Below are positions 39,554-48,903 of a stretch of DNA of 64,000 nt, piece after piece (within the stretch, counting starts at the first letter, position 1; the number at the start of each line of letters is the position of its first letter). The notes below the pieces were generated by a model, which worked only from the letters and a program-made list of their open reading frames with translations, was not told the origin of the DNA and did not search any database. The DNA is from Pseudooceanicola endophyticus (GTDB taxonomy: Bacteria > Pseudomonadota > Alphaproteobacteria > Rhodobacterales > Rhodobacteraceae): the NCBI RefSeq assembly GCF_018760365.1, contig NZ_JAHIAB010000010.1, positions 62,001-126,000 of the forward strand. Direction: 5' to 3'. The position numbers and the translations under genes were made by a program.

Positions 39554-40177
39554 CTAGTTCTGGGTAAGCTGGGTGGGTCTTCGGTAGAATTCGTGGACCC
39601 CGATTGTCGCCGTATGTGTGAACCTCTTGGACCATCCCGGCTTGACGTGGAGCGTGTGGTAGAAGGTCGCCCCATTTGTCAGAGGCCTCGGCGCGCCCTC
39701 CAGCATCAACGCGGCCACCTTGGCCACCCGGGCGTAGGCCGAGGGCTCCGAGATGGTCTCGGCCAGGCCGTCGCAGGTGTAGGTGAACTGGCAGGCGAAC
39801 TTGCGGCCTGTGCCCTGGTGGACAACGCCGCAAACGCTGTCGGGGAAGTTCTGGCTGTCGACGCGGTTCATGATGACCTCGGCCACCGCGAACTGCCCCT
39901 CGACGCTTTCGCCGCGGGCCTCGAAGTAGAGCGCCTCGGCCAGGCACTTGAACTGGTCGCCGCCCGAGCCCTTGGGCTGCTTGGCAAGCCAGTCCCGGCT
40001 GTAGGTGATGCCAAGACCGGAGGTGCGCGGCGCCTGGAACATCGCGGCAAGCTTGCTGCTCGACACGGATTTCAGCCCCTGCGTTTCCACCTGCATCGCG
40101 TCCGTCATCGGGTTGTCCGCCCACGCGGGAACGGCAAGCATCATGAATGATGCCAACAACGCAGCAGCAAATTTCAT
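39554..40177 (-). CDS. Cell-wall hydrolase (SleB/CwlJ family)
   Basis: This 207-residue exported hydrolase has a signal peptide (MKFAAALLASFMMLAVPAWA, cleavage near residue 20), a linker, and a Hydrolase_2 domain: CLAEALYFEARGESVEGQFAVAEVIMNRVDSQNFPDSVCGVV with the catalytic Glu in EARGE (about 95), then Cys-containing QFTYTCDGL and a C-terminal THTATIGVHEFYR. It probably cleaves peptidoglycan glycan strands. The ATG at 40177 follows GAGGGACAG. Confidence 0.92.
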   Translation of the reverse strand: MKFAAALLASFMMLAVPAWADNPMTDAMQVETQGLKSVSSSKLAAMFQAPRTSGLGITYSRDWLAKQPKGSGGDQFKCLAEALYFEARGESVEGQFAVAEVIMNRVDSQNFPDSVCGVVHQGTGRKFACQFTYTCDGLAETISEPSAYARVAKVAALMLEGAPRPLTNGATFYHTLHVKPGWSKRFTHTATIGVHEFYRRPTQLTQN

Positions 40178-40335
40178 CGTCTGTCCCTCGTGGATTTGGG
40201 CTTGCGCCAATCTCGACCGGCCCGGTTCCCTAGCGAAATGTTACGGGACCGTCCACCCCGAGGGGTCTTTTTTGGCGGCAGTTTGCTGCCAGCGGGTTAA
40301 ACCGATCCCGGATCGGAACCGGCAAACACCTGTGT

Positions 40336-42903
40336 TCAGGAGGTTTTCAGAGCCCTCGGCGGCAGGGTCGGACGGATGCGCAATTGCGCCGCAGCCAGCC
40401 GTGCGACCGGAACCCGGAAGGGCGAACAGGACACATAATCGAATCCCACGTCGCGGCAGAAAGCGATTGATTCGGCATTTCCGCCATGCTCGCCGCAAAT
40501 AGATAACGTCAGGTCAGGCCGTGCCGCACGCCCCCGCTCTGCCCCGATCATGAGCAGTTCTCCGACCCCCTCGGTGTCGAGCGTGTGGAACGGATCCTCG
40601 CGGTAGACACCCTGCTTCACGTATTCCGACATGAACTTGCCGGCGTCATCGCGCGACAGCCCGTAGGTCATCTGCGTGAGGTCGTTGGTGCCGAAGGACA
40701 GGAAGGCGGCATGGGGGGCGATCTCTCCGGCGCGCAGGGCGGCACGCGGGGTCTCGACCATGACGCCAAGGCGGTAGGTAAAGTCGCGCCCGGTCTCCAT
40801 CTTGACGGCGGCGGCGACCGCATCAATGCGTTTCTTGACCATCTCGACCTCGCGCTTGGCCGAGACCAGCGGGATCATGATCTCGGGCACCACGGGGGCG
40901 CCATTTCGGCTGGCCTCCAGCGTCGCCTCGAAGATGGCGCGGGCCTGCATGTCGTAGATCTCGGGCATGGTGATGCCCAAACGCACGCCGCGCATCCCCA
41001 GCATGGGGTTGTATTCCGACAGCGCCTCGACCCGCCGGGTCACATCCGAAAGCGGCATGGAGAGCGCCTCGGCCAGCTCGCGCATCCCGGCCCGGTCGGC
41101 GGGCAGGAATTCGTGCAGCGGCGGATCGAACAGCCGAATGCAGACCGGGCGCCCCTGCATGATATTGAAAAGCTTGATGAAGTCGGCCCGCTGCATGGGC
41201 AGGAGGCGTTCCAGGGCCGCCGCGCGGTCGGCGCCTTCGCGGGCAAAGATCATCTCCCGCATCACGGTCAGGCGACCGGGATCGAAGAACATGTGCTCGG
41301 TCCGGCACAGGCCGATGCCCTGGGCGTTGAAGCGGCGGGCGACCTCGGCATCGGCGGGGGTGTCGGCATTGGCGCGGATGCCGATGTCGCAATATTCCTC
41401 GGCCCAGGTCATCATCGCCTGGAAGGCGTCATCCTGCGCGGCCTCGTGCAGCGGCGCCTCTCCGGCCAGGATATCGCCGTTGGTGCCATCGACGGTGACG
41501 ATGTCGCCGGCGCGGAACACCCGGCCATCGCGGGTGCGCAGCAGCTGCTCCTTCATGTCGAAGATCAGCCCTGTGACCCCCACCGCGCAGGGCAGGCCCA
41601 AACCGCGCCCGATGACCGCCGCATGAGAGGTGATGCCGCCGCGTTCGGTGATCACGGCGACGGCGGCATGCATGCCGCGGATGTCCTCGGGGCCGGTTTC
41701 GCGCCGGGCCAGGATGCAGGGCTCGTCACGGGCATGACAGGCCTGCGCCGCCAGGGCCGAGAAGACCAGCTTGCCGCTGGCCGCCCCCGGGCTTGCGGCG
41801 ATCCCCTTGCCGATCACGTCACGCGGCGCCATCGGATCGACCTGACGGTGCAGCATCTCGTTCAGGGCGCGCGGATCGACCCGGCAAAGCGCCTCGTCGC
41901 GGGGGATCACGCCATCCTCGGCCAGCGCCACGGCAATGCGCACCGCCGCGCGGGAACTGCGCTGAGCCCTGAGCGCGTCCAGCACATGGACCTGGCCGTT
42001 CTCGATGGTGAACTCGGCCTGCATTTCCTCGCGCAGGCGAAAGCGCATCAGCCCGCAATATTCCACCAGCTGCTCGAAAGCCTCGGGGGCCAGGTCCTGC
42101 AGGGAGGGCCCGCGCGCATCCCGCGCCAGATAGAGGGCCCCCTCACCGCTGTCCTGCAGCGCCTCGCGGCCCTGGCTCTGGTTCATGTAGCGCCCGGTGA
42201 TGCGCAGCCGGCCCGTCCCCGAGGAGACCAGCTGGATCACCCCCGATCCGCAGACCCCGCCCTTGCCAAGCCCGAGCGCCATTTCCTGCACCACGAGGCC
42301 CAGCCCGGCATCCGCCGGCGCCCCCTTGGCCTGCCGCAGCAGCCGCGCGGTGGTGCCCCGCCAGGCCCGCGCCATGGATTTCAGCACCGCCGCCAGCTGA
42401 ACTGCCGCATCCTGGGGGAAAGGCTCGTCAGTCTCGTCCTGATAAGCCGCCAGCGCCCCCTCAAGCGCCGCCGGACCGGACATCGGCAGATCGTCGAAGA
42501 CATCCGGATCCAGCCGCTCGACATGGATCGCATAGGTCCGCACGAAACGACCGTAAAGACGGGTGGCCGCCTCGATCCCGATCCGCTCGGACAGTGCCGC
42601 ATGCATGGCGTCATTCATGCCGATATTCAGAACGGCCGACGGCCCGCCCCAATCCGGATCCTCCGACGAGGGCCGCACGCAGAGCAGCGGATGCGCCCCG
42701 AAGGGTTTCAGCAGGGCACGGATGTCGGGCATCCTCCCTTCCGCAATGTCATGAACCGCCCGGAAGGACAGGGCCACAGTCAGCGGCACGGGCAGCGACA
42801 GGCGAACGAGCCTTTGCAGGCACTTCGCGCGCCCGCCATGGGTCTCCGTCTTGATCGGAGCCGTCTCGGTGACGAGAGTGATAATGGGATCGTCTTGCTG
42901 CAC
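40336..42903 (-). CDS. ppdK: Pyruvate phosphate dikinase-like protein with divergent ATP-grasp part
   Basis: This 855-residue protein starts at a GTG (VQQDDPIITLVTETAPIKTETHGGRAKCLQRL). The C-terminal two-thirds carry the phospho-His domain (TERGGITSHAAVIGRGLG, about 433-447) and the PEP-binding barrel (GLCRTEHMFF, RLFDPPLHEFLP, GMRGVRLGITMPEIY, LSFGTNDLTQMTYG, and the acid/base Cys in SICGEHGG). The N-terminal ATP part lacks several PPDK hallmarks such as the RSGARASMPGM loop and the QTRNGKRT end, which read RPSSEDPDWGG and DALRAQRSS. It interconverts pyruvate and PEP or has drifted in function. Confidence 0.85.
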   Translation of the reverse strand: MQQDDPIITLVTETAPIKTETHGGRAKCLQRLVRLSLPVPLTVALSFRAVHDIAEGRMPDIRALLKPFGAHPLLCVRPSSEDPDWGGPSAVLNIGMNDAMHAALSERIGIEAATRLYGRFVRTYAIHVERLDPDVFDDLPMSGPAALEGALAAYQDETDEPFPQDAAVQLAAVLKSMARAWRGTTARLLRQAKGAPADAGLGLVVQEMALGLGKGGVCGSGVIQLVSSGTGRLRITGRYMNQSQGREALQDSGEGALYLARDARGPSLQDLAPEAFEQLVEYCGLMRFRLREEMQAEFTIENGQVHVLDALRAQRSSRAAVRIAVALAEDGVIPRDEALCRVDPRALNEMLHRQVDPMAPRDVIGKGIAASPGAASGKLVFSALAAQACHARDEPCILARRETGPEDIRGMHAAVAVITERGGITSHAAVIGRGLGLPCAVGVTGLIFDMKEQLLRTRDGRVFRAGDIVTVDGTNGDILAGEAPLHEAAQDDAFQAMMTWAEEYCDIGIRANADTPADAEVARRFNAQGIGLCRTEHMFFDPGRLTVMREMIFAREGADRAAALERLLPMQRADFIKLFNIMQGRPVCIRLFDPPLHEFLPADRAGMRELAEALSMPLSDVTRRVEALSEYNPMLGMRGVRLGITMPEIYDMQARAIFEATLEASRNGAPVVPEIMIPLVSAKREVEMVKKRIDAVAAAVKMETGRDFTYRLGVMVETPRAALRAGEIAPHAAFLSFGTNDLTQMTYGLSRDDAGKFMSEYVKQGVYREDPFHTLDTEGVGELLMIGAERGRAARPDLTLSICGEHGGNAESIAFCRDVGFDYVSCSPFRVPVARLAAAQLRIRPTLPPRALKTS

Positions 42904-42998
42904 TGCGGCACCCGAAAATTCGTTCCAGCAGCATAGTCGTGCGGGGATTCGGGGCAAGGGGAAAGCAGTGCGGCGGATGCACAGGATATATCGAGAAG

Positions 42999-43067
42999 TG
43001 GGGGCTCTGCCCCCGCCCGCCTGCGGCGGCCTCCCCCGGGATATTTCTGGCCAGATGATGAAGAGCC
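42999..43067 (+). repeat. Dispersed palindromic repeat, class 2, complete copy
   Basis: Stem 1 GGGGC-TCT-GCCCC; stem 2 around GCC-TGC-GGC; tail CCTCCCCCGGGATATTTCTGG then CCAGATGATGAAGAGCC. It lies between the ppdK-like start and glyS and faces an inverted copy 10 bp away. Confidence 0.8.
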
Positions 43068-43077
43068 GGTCTACCCG

Positions 43078-43150
43078 TCATCTGGCAGGAAATATCCCGG
43101 GGTGAATGCCGCCCGGAACGGGCGGCAGAGGGGCAGCGCCCCTCCCCGGA
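43078..43150 (-). repeat. Dispersed palindromic repeat, class 2, inverted partner
   Basis: On the minus strand the copy ends CCGGGATATTTCCTGCCAGATGA. Its tail can pair with the tail at 43036-43058, forming a 23-bp near-perfect hairpin. The GC-rich head (GAGGGGCGCTGCCCCTC) lies 3 bp past the glyS stop. Confidence 0.75.
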
Positions 43151-43152
43151 CC

Positions 43153-45222
43153 TCAGCCCTCGATCTTCGTCAGGTCGGCGACCTTCAGAACCGTGGAACG
43201 GATCGTCGACAACAGGTTCAGGCGGTTGCGGCGGACAATCTCGTTCTCCGCGTTCACCTGGACCGCCTCGAAGAAGGCGTCGATCGGTGCGCGCAGGGCG
43301 GCCATGGCGGCCATGGCCGTCGCGAAGTCCTGCGTTTCCAGAGCCGCCGCAATCTTCGGGCCCGCTGCTTCCAACGCATCGAACAGCGCCGTTTCGGCAG
43401 CGTCTTCGGCGAACTTGCGATCCGCGCCGAACTCGTAGGCGACGCCGTCCTTCTCCTCAGCCTGGGTGAGGATGTTGTTGGCGCGCTTGAAGCCCTGCAC
43501 CAGGTTGGTTCCATCGTCGGTCGCAAGCGTCTCGGAGAGCGCCCGGGCGCGTTTCACCAGCAGGGTGATGTCGTCGTTGGCCTCCATCGCAAGGCAGGCG
43601 TCAATCACGTCGTGGCGGATGCCCTCGTCGCGCAGGTGCACCTTCAGGCGGTCGTGGAAGAAGGACAGAAGATCGGCGGAAACCTCCGGAGCCAGGTCAT
43701 GGCCTGCGCCTGCGAAGATCCCGGTGAGCGGCGCGGTCACGTCGTTCACCAGCAGCAGCCGGATCACCCCCAGGGCGGCACGGCGCAGCGCGAAGGGATC
43801 CTTGGAGCCGGTGGGCTTTTCGTCGATGGCCCAGAACCCGGTCAGCGTGTCCAGCTTGTCGGCCAGGGCCACGGTCGCAGAAACGGCCGCCGTCGGCACG
43901 TCATCGGTCGGCCCCAGGGGCGAGTAATGCTCCTGGCAGGCCAGCGCCACTTCCGCCGGAAGACCGGCGGCCTCGGCGTAGTAGCGGCCCATCAGGCCCT
44001 GAAGCTCGGGGAATTCGTAGACCATTTCCGACGAGAGGTCGGCCTTGGCGGTGCGTGCGGCCTGTTCGGCCAGGTCCGCATTGGCGCCAAGCGCCGGGGC
44101 GATCACCCGCGCCAGAGCCGCGATCCGGTCGATCCGCGCCGCCTGCGAGCCGAGCTTGGCATGGAAGGTCACATTGGAGAGCTGGTCGATCCAGGGCTGC
44201 ATCTTCTGCGCCCTGGCGACCCGCAGGTCGTTTTCCCAGAAGAACTTCGCATCCGACAGGCGGGCCGAAAGCACCTTCTGGTTCCCGGCCAGGATCGTCG
44301 CGCCGTTGTCGCGCGTCTCGCGGTTGGCAACCGTGATGAAACGCTCGATCCGGCCCGTCTTCGGGTTCTTCACCGAGAAGAACTTCTGGTGTTCCTTCAT
44401 CGAGGTCTGCAGCACCTCGGGCGGCAGGCCCAGGAAGTCGGCGCCGATCTCGCCCATCAGGACCACGGGCCATTCGACCAGGCCCGAGACCTCGGCCAGC
44501 AGGCCGCGGTCCTCGACCACTTCAAGGCCGCAGGCGAAGGCCTGGTTGGTGGCTTCCTGCCAGATCGCATCGGCACGCTCTGCGGCGTCCAGCACCACGA
44601 AGCGCCGTTTCAGCTGGGCGGCATAATCGTCGAACGAGGACACCACGAAGCGCCCCGGAGCCATGAAGCGATGCCCTTCGGTGGTGTTCGAGGAGACGAT
44701 CCCCTCGACCTCCAGAGGCACCACGCGGGCGCCGGCCTCATCGCTCAGGATGCACAGGATCGAATGCAGCGGGCGCACCCAGCGCAGGCTGCCGGCGCCC
44801 CAGCGCATGGATTTCGGCCAGGGGAAGTTGCGGATCGTGCGGTCGAGGACCTCGGCGATGATCTCCTCCGCCGGACGGCCCGGCTTCTCGATCACCGCGT
44901 AGAAGACCTTGCCCTTCTTCTCGTCGCGCTCTTCCAGCTGGTCGCGCGTCAGCCCGGTCGAGCGCAGGAAGCCCTCCACCGCCTTTTCCGGCGCATCCAC
45001 GCGCGGGCCCTTGCGCTCTTCGCGCAGGGTGGGGCTGTTCGCCAGCAGGTCGCTCAGCGTCAGGGTCAGGCGGCGCGGCGTGTGGAAGGCGGCGGCACCT
45101 GCATAGGTGAGGCCGGCATCCACCAGGCCATCGGTGACGAGCTTCTTCAGGTCCTCGGCGGCACGGGCCTGCATCCGTGCGGGGATTTCCTCGGAGAAGA
45201 GTTCGATCAGGAGATCGGGCAT
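43153..45222 (-). CDS. glyS: Glycyl-tRNA synthetase beta subunit
   Basis: This 689-residue tRNA-binding subunit of the alpha2beta2 enzyme has MPDLLIELFSEEIPARMQARAA at the start, FFSVKNPKTGRIERFITVANRE, and VFYAVIEKPG... as in the family. The C-terminal DALR-like helical tail ends RSTVLKVADLTKIEG. Starts at 45222 or 45231 are both possible. It pairs with glyQ, from which it is separated by the DUF6446 gene on the same strand. Confidence 0.97.
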   Translation of the reverse strand: MPDLLIELFSEEIPARMQARAAEDLKKLVTDGLVDAGLTYAGAAAFHTPRRLTLTLSDLLANSPTLREERKGPRVDAPEKAVEGFLRSTGLTRDQLEERDEKKGKVFYAVIEKPGRPAEEIIAEVLDRTIRNFPWPKSMRWGAGSLRWVRPLHSILCILSDEAGARVVPLEVEGIVSSNTTEGHRFMAPGRFVVSSFDDYAAQLKRRFVVLDAAERADAIWQEATNQAFACGLEVVEDRGLLAEVSGLVEWPVVLMGEIGADFLGLPPEVLQTSMKEHQKFFSVKNPKTGRIERFITVANRETRDNGATILAGNQKVLSARLSDAKFFWENDLRVARAQKMQPWIDQLSNVTFHAKLGSQAARIDRIAALARVIAPALGANADLAEQAARTAKADLSSEMVYEFPELQGLMGRYYAEAAGLPAEVALACQEHYSPLGPTDDVPTAAVSATVALADKLDTLTGFWAIDEKPTGSKDPFALRRAALGVIRLLLVNDVTAPLTGIFAGAGHDLAPEVSADLLSFFHDRLKVHLRDEGIRHDVIDACLAMEANDDITLLVKRARALSETLATDDGTNLVQGFKRANNILTQAEEKDGVAYEFGADRKFAEDAAETALFDALEAAGPKIAAALETQDFATAMAAMAALRAPIDAFFEAVQVNAENEIVRRNRLNLLSTIRSTVLKVADLTKIEG

Positions 45223-45343
45223 TGGTTCCATCCGGGTCCGGGCGCCGGGACGGCGCGGTTCCGGGGTGGAATATCGGAGGGGGGCCGGGGCGTCCAGAGG
45301 GGGCAGGCCCGGGAATGCGCCTCTTGCGGGCGCAGGCCCCGGA

Positions 45344-45877
45344 TCAGGGCCGCACGGTGCCCTCGGGCGGGGGCGGACAGCCCTCGGGGGTGGGCTTGCC
45401 GTCGAAAACCTCGCGACCGCAGGCGTTGATCTGCTGCCAGGCATAGCCATGGCCATCCGCCGTCACCGCGATCACCCGGTCGACGCCGTAATGGATGTTC
45501 TTCACCGACAGGAAGGCCCGCGCCGAGCCATCCTCCAGCGCCGCCCCGATCCGCCCCGCATCGTAGCAGGAGAACCAGCGCGGCCCGTTCAGCGGATCGG
45601 CTTCGGGATAGGGGCGTGCGGTCTCCGCCAGTTCCTCGGGCGTCACGCGGGTGGTGAAGCAGGCCCGGTAGCGGATCGGAGAGCTGTCGGCGTCGATCGC
45701 CTGGAAGCCGGCATGGGCCAGCGGCATCGCCCCCTGCCCCGCCTGCGGCACCAGCACCACGTCGGAAGGCCCCGTGGCCGGGACCTTCTGGTAATAGGCA
45801 TAGACCTGGAACCAGTAGACGGCCCCGCCGGTCAGCAGCGCTGCGGCAAGGATCACCAGGACCAGGACCTTGCCCAT
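45344..45877 (-). CDS. DUF6446 family membrane-anchored protein
   Basis: This 177-residue protein has one N-terminal TM segment (VLVLVILAAALLTGGAVYWF, about 4-23) and a periplasmic domain with three Cys in PIRYRACFTTRVTP, RWFSCYDAGRIG and INACGREVFDG. The C-terminus ends in a Pro-rich EGCPPPPEGTVRP. The function is unknown. It sits between glyQ (6 bp away) and glyS, an arrangement I recall from Rhodobacterales. Confidence 0.85.
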   Translation of the reverse strand: MGKVLVLVILAAALLTGGAVYWFQVYAYYQKVPATGPSDVVLVPQAGQGAMPLAHAGFQAIDADSSPIRYRACFTTRVTPEELAETARPYPEADPLNGPRWFSCYDAGRIGAALEDGSARAFLSVKNIHYGVDRVIAVTADGHGYAWQQINACGREVFDGKPTPEGCPPPPEGTVRP

Positions 45878-45883
45878 GTCCGC

Positions 45884-46828
45884 TTACTCGGCCGCTTCGG
45901 GCTGCCAGCCCCCGGCCTCGGTCTGCACGAAGGCATCGGCGCATTGCTTGGCCAGCGCCCGCACCCGGCCGATATAGGCCTGACGTTCGGTGACCGAGAT
46001 CACGCCGCGCGCATCCAGCAGGTTGAAGATGTGGCTGGCCTTGATGCACTGGTCATAGGCCGGGTGCGCCATGATGATGCGCTTGCCGGTCTTGGGATCG
46101 TCATGCGGCTGGGACAGGATCGCCTCGCATTCCGCCTCGGCCTCCTCGAAATGCTTCAGCAGCACCTCGGTATTGGCGGTGTCGAAGTTGAAGCGGGAAT
46201 ATTCCTGCTCGGTCTGGCGGAAGACATCGCCGTATTTCAGCGCGATGGCCGCCGAGGGATCGTTGAAGGGCATGTCCATCACGTGATCGATGCCCAGCAC
46301 GTACATCGCCAGGCGCTCCAGACCATAGGTCAGCTCGCCCGAGACCGGCTTGCAGTCATGGCCGCCGACCTGCTGGAAATAGGTGAACTGAGACACTTCC
46401 ATGCCGTCGCACCAGACTTCCCAGCCCAGGCCCCAGGCCCCCAGCGTCGGGCTTTCCCAGTCATCCTCGACGAAGCGGATGTCATGCAGCTCCATGTCGA
46501 TGCCGATCGCCTGAAGCGAACCCAGGTACAGCTCCTGGAGGTTCGCGGGCGAGGGTTTGATCAGCACCTGGTACTGGTAATAATGCTGCAGGCGGTTCGG
46601 GTTCTCGCCGTAGCGGCCATCGGTGGGACGGCGCGAGGGCTGCACATAGGCCGCCGCCCAGGCGTTCGAGCCGAGCGAGCGCAGCGTGGTGGCGGGGTGG
46701 AAGGTGCCTGCGCCCACTTCCATGTCGTAAGGCTGCATGATCGCGCAACCCTGGGAAGCCCAGTAGGATTGCAGCCGCAGGATGATTTCCTGGAAGCTTT
46801 TCGGCTTGTCGATGCTCTGCCCGGTCAT
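45884..46828 (-). CDS. glyQ: Glycyl-tRNA synthetase alpha subunit
   Basis: This 314-residue class II catalytic subunit activates glycine. Motifs: [42 protein letters not shown] (motif with ATP contacts), and [27 protein letters not shown]. It starts at the ATG at 46828. It is transcribed with the DUF6446 gene and glyS. Confidence 0.98.
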   Translation of the reverse strand: MTGQSIDKPKSFQEIILRLQSYWASQGCAIMQPYDMEVGAGTFHPATTLRSLGSNAWAAAYVQPSRRPTDGRYGENPNRLQHYYQYQVLIKPSPANLQELYLGSLQAIGIDMELHDIRFVEDDWESPTLGAWGLGWEVWCDGMEVSQFTYFQQVGGHDCKPVSGELTYGLERLAMYVLGIDHVMDMPFNDPSAAIALKYGDVFRQTEQEYSRFNFDTANTEVLLKHFEEAEAECEAILSQPHDDPKTGKRIIMAHPAYDQCIKASHIFNLLDARGVISVTERQAYIGRVRALAKQCADAFVQTEAGGWQPEAAE

Positions 46829-47030
46829 GTGGCGTCCCTCTTGGCGAAACGGCGTTCAGCGCCCCTGATATGGGCGCCCCCCCGGCGGGTCAATGAGCGC
46901 GTTGCGCATTATTGGGATGAAAGGCGGCGGGGATTTGCTAGAACATCCCCTGACGGCCCCGGTGCCGGGCCCCGTGGGGCCCCGCCCGCAAGAGGGCCCG
47001 GACCCGAGGATCGACGCAGGAGAGCCATCC

Positions 47031-48800
47031 ATGTACCGCATTCTGCTGGCGCTGGCCGTGATGCTGGCGCTTGCCCCCCGCATTGCCACCGCCCAGGGCA
47101 CCGGGGTCTACGTGCAGATCGAGGCGAAACCCACCATGGCCGAGGCCCAGGCGGCGATTTCGCAATATGAAACCTACCTTCAGGACGTGAACGGCTTCAC
47201 CCTGGCGAATGGCTTCTACGCCATCGCCCTGGGGCCCTACACCCGCGAGGATGCCGGCCAGGTGCTGCGCGTGCTGCGCGGCGAGGGGCGCATTCCCGGC
47301 GACAGCTACATCGCCTCGCCCTCCTGGTACGCCGGCCAGTTCTGGCCCCCCGCCGGGGACAGCCCGGCCCCGCAGGCCCCCGCGCCCGCGCCCGAGGCAC
47401 AATCTCCGGCCCCGCAGGCCCAGGCCCCCGCGCCGCAATCCGACGGCTTCCAGAGCACCCTGCCCGAGGAAACCGTGGCCGAGGCCCGCGCCGGCGAGGC
47501 GCAGCTGGACCGCGGCCAGCGCGATCAGCTGCAACAGGCGCTGAAGGCGGCGGGCTTCTATTCCGGCGCCATCGACGGCGCCTTCGGACGCGGCACCCGC
47601 AACGCCATGGCCAGCTGGCAGGCGGCGCAGGGCTATGAGGCCACCGGCGTGCTGACCACCTCGCAGCGCGCGACCCTGGTGCGGGATTACAACGCCGTGC
47701 TCTCCGGGCTCGACCTGCGGCAGGTCGAGGACAGCCGGGCCGGGATCTCCGTGCAGATGCCGACCGCCCGGGTGGCCTTCGACCGCTACGACGCCCCCTT
47801 CGCCTTCTACAAGGCGACCTCGGGCGCGGACACGGCGGCGCCCAGGGTGATCCTGATCTCGCAACCCGGTGATCGCGGCGCGCTCTCGGCGCTCTACGAG
47901 ATCCTGCAGACCCTGGCCATCGTGCCCGCCAACGGGCCGCGCAGCCGCACCGCCAACGGCTTCACCATCACCGGGCGCAACAGCCGGATCGTCTCCTACA
48001 CCGAGGCATCCCTGGAGGACGGCCAGATCAAGGGCTTCACCCTGGTCTGGCCCGCCGGCGACGACAGCCGCTTCGATCGCCTGCGCGCCGAGATGAAGGC
48101 CAGCTTCCGCCGCCTGCCAGACGTGTTGCCGGCCGCCGCGGCCAGGGCCGATGACGGCCAGAGCATCGATCTGGTCTCGGGACTGCAACTGCGGCGCCCG
48201 GCGCAGTCGCGCAGCGGCCTCTTCGTCGACAGCTCCGGCGCGGTGCTGACCGTGGCCAGCGCGGTGGCGCAATGCGCCCGCATCACCCTGGATCAGGACA
48301 TCCCCGCCCAGGTGGTCCAGAGCGATCCCGATACCGGCCTAGCCGTGCTGCGGCCGGACCATGCGATCGCGCCCCGTGGCGTCGCCGCCTTCGCCTCCGG
48401 AGAGGCGCCGCTCGGGGCCAGCATCGCGGTGGCCGGCTATTCCTACCAGGGCGTGCTGGGCGCCCCGACGCTGAGCTTCGGCAAGGTCGCAGGCCTGACC
48501 GGGCTCGACGGCGAAAGCGGTATCGACCGGCTCGCGGTGCGGGTGCAGAAAGGCGATGCCGGCGGCGCGGTGCTCGACATGTCGGGCCGGGTGCTGGGCA
48601 TCCTGCGCGCGCCCGCGGCCAGCCCGGAGCGCAAGCTGCCGGCCAATGTCGCCTTCTCGCTCGAGGCCGACACGGTGACCGGGTTCCTGCGCGATGCCGG
48701 CGTGACGCCGAAGCTCAGCGCCCCGGCGCCCGAGATCGCCCCGGAACGCCTGTCCCGGCAGGCGCGCGACATGGCAGTGCTGGTCAGCTGCTGGAACTGA
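47031..48800 (+). CDS. SPOR-like and peptidoglycan-binding protein with inactive trypsin-like domain
   Basis: This 589-residue exported protein has a signal peptide (MYRILLALAVMLALAPRIATA), a SPOR-like repeat (about 25-95, YVQIEAKPTMAEAQAAISQYETYL), a Pro/Ala/Gln-rich linker (about 110-140) and a PG_binding_1 domain (about 165-225, QLQQALKAAGFYSGAIDGAFG). A central domain follows, then a trypsin-like fold (about 380-560). The protease-like part has TVASAVAQC where THxxH-type His is expected, TGLAVL where DLALL is expected, and GDAGG instead of GDSGG. All three catalytic positions appear replaced (Ser, Gly, Ala), so it is probably a non-catalytic, cell-wall-bound scaffold. Confidence 0.85.
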   Translation: MYRILLALAVMLALAPRIATAQGTGVYVQIEAKPTMAEAQAAISQYETYLQDVNGFTLANGFYAIALGPYTREDAGQVLRVLRGEGRIPGDSYIASPSWYAGQFWPPAGDSPAPQAPAPAPEAQSPAPQAQAPAPQSDGFQSTLPEETVAEARAGEAQLDRGQRDQLQQALKAAGFYSGAIDGAFGRGTRNAMASWQAAQGYEATGVLTTSQRATLVRDYNAVLSGLDLRQVEDSRAGISVQMPTARVAFDRYDAPFAFYKATSGADTAAPRVILISQPGDRGALSALYEILQTLAIVPANGPRSRTANGFTITGRNSRIVSYTEASLEDGQIKGFTLVWPAGDDSRFDRLRAEMKASFRRLPDVLPAAAARADDGQSIDLVSGLQLRRPAQSRSGLFVDSSGAVLTVASAVAQCARITLDQDIPAQVVQSDPDTGLAVLRPDHAIAPRGVAAFASGEAPLGASIAVAGYSYQGVLGAPTLSFGKVAGLTGLDGESGIDRLAVRVQKGDAGGAVLDMSGRVLGILRAPAASPERKLPANVAFSLEADTVTGFLRDAGVTPKLSAPAPEIAPERLSRQARDMAVLVSCWN

Positions 48801-48805
48801 AACGC

Positions 48806-48828
48806 AAGGGGCCCCGCGCGGGCCCCTT
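48806..48828 (+). terminator. Hairpin after the pseudoprotease gene
   Basis: AAGGGGCCC / GGGCCCCTT with a 5-nt loop lies 5 bp after the stop. The T-run is weak. Confidence 0.6.
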
Positions 48829-48832
48829 CCGC

Positions 48833-48892
48833 TTTCATCTTTCCCCAAATATGGCGGGGGAGTCTCCGCAGGAGACGGGGGCAGAGCCCCCT
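48833..48892 (-). repeat. Dispersed palindromic repeat, class 1, complete copy
   Basis: On the minus strand: GGGGGCTCTGCCCCC, then stem GTCTCC-TGC-GGAGAC, then tail CCCCCGCCATATTTGGGG and AAAGATGAAA. It sits head to head with the class 2 copy at 48904. Confidence 0.8.
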
Positions 48893-48903
48893 GCCGACGG
48901 ATC

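Noticed and set aside
47031-48800. Active Deg/HtrA-like serine protease
   Set aside because: Catalytic His, Asp and Ser positions are all replaced and there is no PDZ domain.
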